Shown: in pieces, positions 54,190 to 58,938 of the stretch | How the letters are laid out: every line of letters starts with the position of its first letter | How positions within the stretch are numbered: position 1 is the first letter of the stretch | Assembly: GCA_023150935.1 (NCBI GenBank) | Contig: JAKLJW010000033.1 | Span: 3,229-62,166, forward strand | Direction: 5' to 3' | DNA from: Candidatus Binatia bacterium | GTDB lineage: Bacteria > Desulfobacterota > Binatia > HRBIN30 | Length of the DNA: 58,938 bases | Made by a program: the position numbers and the translations under genes | The notes under the pieces: generated by a model | The model's database searches: none | What the model was told of the DNA's origin: nothing | Seen by the model: only the letters and a program-made list of their open reading frames with translations

Positions 54190-54789
54190 GGGACGGACGG
54201 TAGCGACGGGTCTCGCGTATGTCGAGAGACATCGGCGTCGCAGCTCTTCCTGGGCAATGTGCGACAGGCGCCGGAATTCAGGGTCCTTGTGCACCAGCAC
54301 GGCCCACCGCACCGCGGCGGTCGCGCCCCCGATCGGCGAGAAGACGACGTACCGCTCCCTTCTTGCCCGATCCTCGCAATGCACCGATCGGATCGTCGGG
54401 TATGGGAATCACGCGTGCGGCGCGAAGAAATCAGATCGGGAGGGCGAGGCTCCTGCCGAGCCGCGACGATCCGAGGACGGCTCGGCGGCAGCCTCGCCCT
54501 CACCATCTGAACTTCTGTGTGTCCCGTGCCGAAATCCGGCGACAGTAGCGCAGTGCAGGCCTCTATACGGCCACTGAGGAGACAGGCCTGCTCGGTGCGA
54601 ACGGGTCGGTGCCACCGTCGGGTTGCGGGCAGCGGCCCGCGTTCCCGGGGTATGTGCCTTACCGTTGAAACTATCCGTCGCTGACTGTGCCCTGGCCCTG
54701 GCAGTTGCGCGGCGTGCTTGACAGCCACCTGACCTGTGTGGCAAGAGCGGACCGCCTGTGACTCTCCGCAGGCCCGCCATGGGGGTGTC
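54190..54789. other. 600-base intergenic region with a REP-like palindrome
   Basis: Apart from the inverted repeat at 54431-54510 no gene-like frame is supported. It separates the minus-strand dus gene from the plus-strand cohesin-like protein, so it should hold both divergent promoters; none stands out by eye. Confidence 0.5.
54431..54510. repeat. 80-bp REP-like palindrome
   Basis: Left arm starts TCAGATCGGGAGGGCGAGGC and runs to 54463; right arm 54478-54510 ends CCTCGCCCTCACCATCTGA. The arms pair over about 33 bases with few mismatches around a 14-base loop. GGGCGAGGCTCCTGCCGAGC-type palindromes are a widespread REP/RAYT-associated class; no transposase gene is nearby. Confidence 0.8.
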
Positions 54790-57579
54790 ATGAAGCGACA
54801 CGGGGGGGCGCGAGCCAAGCGTGCCCTGGATTTCTGGATCGGCGCCGCCTCACTCGGCATTGTGGCAGTGCCTGCTATCGCCCTGGGGCAGGGCATTCAG
54901 CTCGGCGACGTCGTGACCACAGCGGGCCAGCAGGTGCAGATCGTGGCGACACTGAGGACGGGCGGCGGGGACGTGGCCGGTACGCTGAACGACTTCACGT
55001 TCGCCACCGCGGAGAACCGCAAGGTGACCGTGGTGCGCAAATCCAACGGCCGGCCCGATTGCGCGGTCAATCCCGAAATCAACAAGACCAGCACCACCTT
55101 TGCCTTCCAGCCGCCGAGCTGCACGGTCGACAACTGCACCGCGGTCCGCGCCATCGTGTTTTCGTCCGAGGACGTCGAACCCATCGCCGACGGATCCGCG
55201 TTGTACACCTGCAAGGTGCAGGTCGCCCCCGATGCACCGGGGGGCGTGTACCCGCTGACCATCAGCGGCACGATCTTGAGCAATCCAACCGGCGGACGCG
55301 TGTGCGGTCCGGCTGCCGGTAATCCACCGTGTAGCGACGATCGGAGCGGCTCGGTAACGGTGCTCGGTCCTGTTCCGACGCCGACGCCGGTTGGTCCTGG
55401 CGTTCAGTTGTCGACCGCGTACGGACTTGCCGGAGAAGTTGTTACGATCGACTCCCGGTTGCGGACGGGCGGCGGTGATGTCGCCGGGTCGCAGAACGAC
55501 ATCTGGTCTTTCAGCCCCCATTATGTCGCAGTCGCCGCCGCACTGGATGGCCGGCCCGACTGTTCGGTCAACCCCGAGATAAACAAGCCGGATACCACTT
55601 TTTCGTTCCTACCGCCGGGCTGTGTTACCGGTTGCACCGGGGTCCGCGCTATCGTCTTCTCCGCTCAGTACTCGGCGCCGATTCCCGATGGCTCGATCCT
55701 CTACAGTTGTCGCGTGCGGATCGCCGGGACGACGCCCACGGGCGTCTACCCGGTACAGCTAAGCCGCACCATACTGGGAACGCCCATGGGGCAGCGGCTC
55801 TGCGGTCCCGGCAGCGGGGATCCGCCCTGTACCGGTGACCAGGCCGGTGCGGTTTCGGTCACAGGCGCGACGCCGACGCCGACGCAAACGAGGAATGTTA
55901 CGCCGACCGCGACCATCTTTCCCGGCGGACCCGGTGTGCGCGTCGACCGCGTGTACACCACCGCTGGACAGCAGGTTGTGTTTGGCGCCTACCTGTCGAC
56001 GGGCGGCGGCGATGTCGCCGGCACGCAAAGCGACCTCGCGTTCGCCACCGCGGAGAACCGTTACGTTACCGTGGTCCGGAAAAGCAACGGGAGACCGGAT
56101 TGTTCGGTGAACCCGGAGATCGACAAGTCCAGCACGACCTTCGCGTTCCAACCGCCGAGTTGTACCGCGGAGACCTGCACGACGGTCAGGGCCATCGTAT
56201 TCAGTTCGGAAGACGTCGAGCCGATCCCGGAGGGATCGCTGCTATACACCTGCAAGGTGCAGGTGGCCGTCGATGCGCCGGATGGCGATTATCCGCTGAC
56301 AGTCAGTGGGACGATACTCTCCAATCCCACCGGTGGCCGCGTCTGCGGTCCGGCGGCCGGCAACCCGCCGTGTACCGGCGATTCGAGCGGTGCGGTGGTT
56401 GTCGGTGCCGGCGGGCCGCTTCCGACACCGCCACCGACTGCGACGCAGCCACCGACGACACCGACGACGACCCCGCCGATTCCGGGCTGCAGCGGCGTGA
56501 CGCTGAGCACCGTGCACACGAAGCCGGGACACCACGTGGAGGTGGGCGCAGCCGTGCGGACCTGTGGCGACCACGTGGCCGGCGTGCAGATGGACGTCGC
56601 CTTCGGCTCGCCGGACGTCGTCATCGTGCGTAAGACCGACGGCCGCCCCGACTGTGCCGTCAATCCCGGCATCGAGAAGGGCTCGACGACCTTTACGTTC
56701 CAGCCCCCCGGCTGCACCGGCGATACCTGCAGCGGCGTGCGTGCGATAGTCTTTTCGAGCGAGGACGTCGATCCCGTTGCCGACGGTGCACTGCTGTTCG
56801 CCTGTAACGTCGAGGTCAGAGCTCATGCCGCCGGGTTCGTTTACCCGCTGCCGGTCAGCGGCGTCATACTCAGCAATTCGTGGGGCGGGCGAGTGTGCGG
56901 TCCGGCCGCTGGAAACCCGGCGTGTAACAACGTCGACGGTGCCGTCGTCCTCGACGGCGCCGCCGATATCGAGGTGGGCGACGTGTCTGCCGTGCCGGGC
57001 CAGACGCGCATCGCGGTCCCCATCGATCTGCGCAACGACGTCGACGTTCGCGGGATGCAGCTCGTTCTGGCCGACAACCCGGACCGCGCACGGCTGAGTG
57101 GCGCACCGGTGTGCGAGGCCGTCGGCCGCGCCGCGGGGCTGGTGTGCGACGCTAATCAGGTAGGCAACGACATCCTGCTGGCTGTCTTCGGGTTCGGTTA
57201 CAGCGGCATTACCCCGGGGAGCGGCCAGGTGGTTACGCTGTATCTGGACTATGACTCGCCTCAGTGTTCGCTCAATGCACCGACGTGGCTGGTTCCCATG
57301 TCCAGTGCGCTCGCGGACTGGAACAATCAGCCGATCTCGCACTCGACCCGTCACGGCCGGCTGACATGCGGCTGCCGCGGCGACGTCGACCAGAACGGGC
57401 TCACCAACCTGTTCGACACGTTTGCGTGCATCGACTTCGTGATGGGGCGGCAGATTCCCAGTCCGTTGCAGGTCGAGCTCGCCGATACCCGCTGCGACGG
57501 TCAGCTCGGCGTCCTGGACTGCCTGCGCATCGTCGACATGATGCTTGGCCGGCTGTCGACGTGCGCTCCGTGCCCATGA
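54790..57579 (+). CDS. Secreted protein with four near-identical cohesin-like repeats and a C-terminal dockerin-like pair
   Basis: A 929-residue exported protein (start ATG 54790; signal ends near IALGQG). Four repeats of about 150 residues begin at about 54897, 55395, 55930 and 56490; each has TAGQQVQIVATLRTGGGDVA-like strands, a paired-Cys NGRPDCAVNPEI...PPSC block and a CGPAAGNPPC end. Repeats 1 and 3 are most alike. Pro-Thr linkers (TPTPVG) separate them. A fifth, divergent cohesin-like domain (about 725-855) precedes a dockerin-like tail with calcium loops DVDQNGLTNLF and DTRCDGQLGVLD. Probably a surface or extracellular scaffold; partner unknown. Confidence 0.82.
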   Translation: MKRHGGARAKRALDFWIGAASLGIVAVPAIALGQGIQLGDVVTTAGQQVQIVATLRTGGGDVAGTLNDFTFATAENRKVTVVRKSNGRPDCAVNPEINKTSTTFAFQPPSCTVDNCTAVRAIVFSSEDVEPIADGSALYTCKVQVAPDAPGGVYPLTISGTILSNPTGGRVCGPAAGNPPCSDDRSGSVTVLGPVPTPTPVGPGVQLSTAYGLAGEVVTIDSRLRTGGGDVAGSQNDIWSFSPHYVAVAAALDGRPDCSVNPEINKPDTTFSFLPPGCVTGCTGVRAIVFSAQYSAPIPDGSILYSCRVRIAGTTPTGVYPVQLSRTILGTPMGQRLCGPGSGDPPCTGDQAGAVSVTGATPTPTQTRNVTPTATIFPGGPGVRVDRVYTTAGQQVVFGAYLSTGGGDVAGTQSDLAFATAENRYVTVVRKSNGRPDCSVNPEIDKSSTTFAFQPPSCTAETCTTVRAIVFSSEDVEPIPEGSLLYTCKVQVAVDAPDGDYPLTVSGTILSNPTGGRVCGPAAGNPPCTGDSSGAVVVGAGGPLPTPPPTATQPPTTPTTTPPIPGCSGVTLSTVHTKPGHHVEVGAAVRTCGDHVAGVQMDVAFGSPDVVIVRKTDGRPDCAVNPGIEKGSTTFTFQPPGCTGDTCSGVRAIVFSSEDVDPVADGALLFACNVEVRAHAAGFVYPLPVSGVILSNSWGGRVCGPAAGNPACNNVDGAVVLDGAADIEVGDVSAVPGQTRIAVPIDLRNDVDVRGMQLVLADNPDRARLSGAPVCEAVGRAAGLVCDANQVGNDILLAVFGFGYSGITPGSGQVVTLYLDYDSPQCSLNAPTWLVPMSSALADWNNQPISHSTRHGRLTCGCRGDVDQNGLTNLFDTFACIDFVMGRQIPSPLQVELADTRCDGQLGVLDCLRIVDMMLGRLSTCAPCP

Positions 57580-57607
57580 TGACCGGCGCCGTGGGAGGTC
57601 GAGGACG

Positions 57608-58864
57608 ATGACACCTGCAGGCATCGGGAGCGCTCGGGGGGCGGAAGCTGGGGGCCGGCAGTTGGGGGCCGGCTCGGGATTCAGGTCGAGAACTCCTTTC
57701 CGGAAGGGCGTGGGGATTGCAGTCGTTGCGGGCCTTGCTCTGTGCGCACGTCCGGGTTCGGCGACGGTCGCGCTGCGGGTCGTGGGGTCGGACGCCGCAT
57801 CCGGACAAACAGCGACGATTTCGGTGGAGCTCGATAACGACGTCGCCGTGCGAGCGCTCGAGTTCCGCCTGACCGCCACGCCGCCGCTGACCGTGTTAAG
57901 CGCGGTGCGGCGCACGGCACGCACCGCGGGTCTAGTCGCCGACGCGGCCGTGCAGGCCGATGGCACCGTCAAGGCGCTGATTCTGGACGTTACCGGAACC
58001 GGCGCGATCGCTCTCGGGACGGGTGCGATACTCGAGTTGGACCTCGTCCTCGCGAGCGATCTTCTGCCGGGAACCTCGGTCTCCTTGCGCCTGTCCGATC
58101 TGGCCGCCGCGGCTTCGGGCGTCGACCCCCAACCGATCGAGATCGAAGGCGTGGACGGGCAGTTCACCGTTCTCGATCCGGTGCCGACGGCGCCTGTGGG
58201 AGTCACCGACACTCCGGACCTACTGGCGACGCCGACCCCGACCCCGATTCCGGTGGCGACGGACACGCCGACGGTGACCCCGGCGCGTGCCCTCAGCGGA
58301 CGGATACGGTACTACAGCGCCGATCGTCCGGTTCCGGGAGTGGATGTCGGCATTACGGGGCCGGGTACGGTCGTCACATCGACCGATGAGGAGGGAACGT
58401 ACGCGGTGACAGACCTCGAGAGCGGATCGTGGGTCACCCGCCCAACCAGACTCGGCGGTCGCGGCAATGGCGTGAGCGCTCTCGATGCCAGCCATGTCTT
58501 GCAGACGGTAGTAGGGGCGCGAACCTTCACTCCGGAGCAGGCGCTGGCGTGCGACGTGACCGGAAACGGAACGGTCAGCGCGCTCGACGCGTCGCGAATT
58601 CTGCAGCTCGTCGTGGGTTCGATCCCGACCCTCCCGGCGAGCACCCTGTGCGGCAGCGATTGGCTCTTCATTCCGGACCCGACCGCGCCGGGCGCGCCGG
58701 TTGCCGTGTACCCGTGGGTCGGTGGCGGGGTGTGTGAATCGGGTGCCTTCGCGTACCAGCCTCTCGACGCCACCCTGACCGGTCAGGATTTCCTTGCCGT
58801 GCTGCTCGGAGATTGCACCGGGAACTGGAGTCCCCCCGCGGTCGGTCGGGCCGGCGGCGAATGA
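57608..58864 (+). CDS. Secreted cohesin-like/carboxypeptidase-regulatory-like/dockerin protein
   Basis: 418 residues from the ATG at 57608. The hydrophobic signal VGIAVVAGLALCARPGSA is preceded by an unusually long basic region of about 35 residues. A cohesin-like domain (VALRVVGSDAASGQTATISV to about 180), a TPTPTPIPVATDTPTVTP linker, a CNA-B-like beta domain (VPGVDVGITGPGTVVTSTDE) and a type I dockerin (GVSALDASHVLQTVVG and DVTGNGTVSALDASRILQLV) follow, then 80 residues with paired Cys. The pairing of cohesin-like and dockerin modules in neighbouring genes suggests they interact with each other or self-assemble. It starts 29 bases after the previous stop. Confidence 0.8.
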   Translation: MTPAGIGSARGAEAGGRQLGAGSGFRSRTPFRKGVGIAVVAGLALCARPGSATVALRVVGSDAASGQTATISVELDNDVAVRALEFRLTATPPLTVLSAVRRTARTAGLVADAAVQADGTVKALILDVTGTGAIALGTGAILELDLVLASDLLPGTSVSLRLSDLAAAASGVDPQPIEIEGVDGQFTVLDPVPTAPVGVTDTPDLLATPTPTPIPVATDTPTVTPARALSGRIRYYSADRPVPGVDVGITGPGTVVTSTDEEGTYAVTDLESGSWVTRPTRLGGRGNGVSALDASHVLQTVVGARTFTPEQALACDVTGNGTVSALDASRILQLVVGSIPTLPASTLCGSDWLFIPDPTAPGAPVAVYPWVGGGVCESGAFAYQPLDATLTGQDFLAVLLGDCTGNWSPPAVGRAGGE

Positions 58865-58904
58865 AGTCGAACGATTCCCGCTCGCCGTCGAGCAGGGAGA
58901 CGTC

Positions 58905-58938
58905 ATGGTACGGACGCAGCGCGGAGTTGCGATTGGCG
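58905..58938 (+). CDS. Start of a gene running off the right edge
   Basis: ATG at 58905 after an AGGGAGA ribosome-binding-like site, reading MVRTQRGVAIG before the window ends. The short basic start could be a signal peptide, continuing the row of secreted proteins. Too short to assign. Confidence 0.35.
   Translation, partial: MVRTQRGVAIG

Noticed and set aside
54790..58864. Cellulosome locus
   Set aside because: Cohesin-like and dockerin-like modules are present but there is no glycoside hydrolase, CBM or scaffoldin in the window.

Overview
High-GC bacterial window (roughly two-thirds G+C by eye). Its core is half of an Imp-type type VI secretion system (T6SS) and three vgrG-led effector cassettes. 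Secreted cohesin-like/dockerin proteins with Pro-Thr linkers, an uncommon gene complement and many degenerate intergenic repeats suggest an uncultured deltaproteobacterium-like lineage (Myxococcota, Desulfobacterota or Binatota type). That taxonomic reading is inference; there is no rRNA or other marker to test it. No tRNA, rRNA or CRISPR array was seen.

Layout. 1-690: tandem array of a 246-bp repeat; one inverted copy lies at 52.73-52.97 kb. 0.8-6.5 kb: YejABEF-type peptide importer with YejE and YejF fused into one polypeptide. 6.5-9.45 kb: decayed strip with an IS21-like end, two nucleotidyltransferase toxin-antitoxin-like pairs, and an RND efflux operon that has lost the middles of its genes. 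9.57-14.26 kb (minus): tagJ, hcp, tssC, tssB, tssA. 14.4-20.5 kb (plus): tssE, tssF, tssG, tssH/clpV. The membrane complex and baseplate genes tssJ, tssK, tssL and tssM, and any PAAR gene, are absent from the window.

Effector cassettes. Cassette 1 (20.5-26.9 kb): vgrG, a LysM/peptidoglycan-binding protein, a full protein-arginine deiminase (PAD) with Asp/His/Asp/Cys catalytic residues and a calcium loop, then an overlapping exported HEAT-repeat protein. Cassette 2 (27.9-35.4 kb): vgrG, a 1304-residue OmpA/PG-binding/zinc metallopeptidase fusion, then a beta-propeller protein. Cassette 3 (39.5-48.1 kb, divergent): DUF4123 adaptor plus vgrG on the plus strand; a conserved hypothetical, a paralogous metallopeptidase and an exported beta-propeller protein on the minus strand. 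The repeated order (vgrG, wall-binding module, enzyme, small partner) suggests three effector-immunity sets delivered on dedicated spikes. The PAD set is the most novel: it implies interbacterial use of peptidyl-arginine citrullination.

Between and after the cassettes are a MidA-like methyltransferase/TPR protein, VapBC-type pairs (one VapC truncated at a cassette edge), an orphan vgrG 3' fragment at 49.6 kb, membrane proteins, a DUF4143 ATPase, a tRNA-dihydrouridine synthase, and at the right end two secreted cohesin-like/dockerin proteins.
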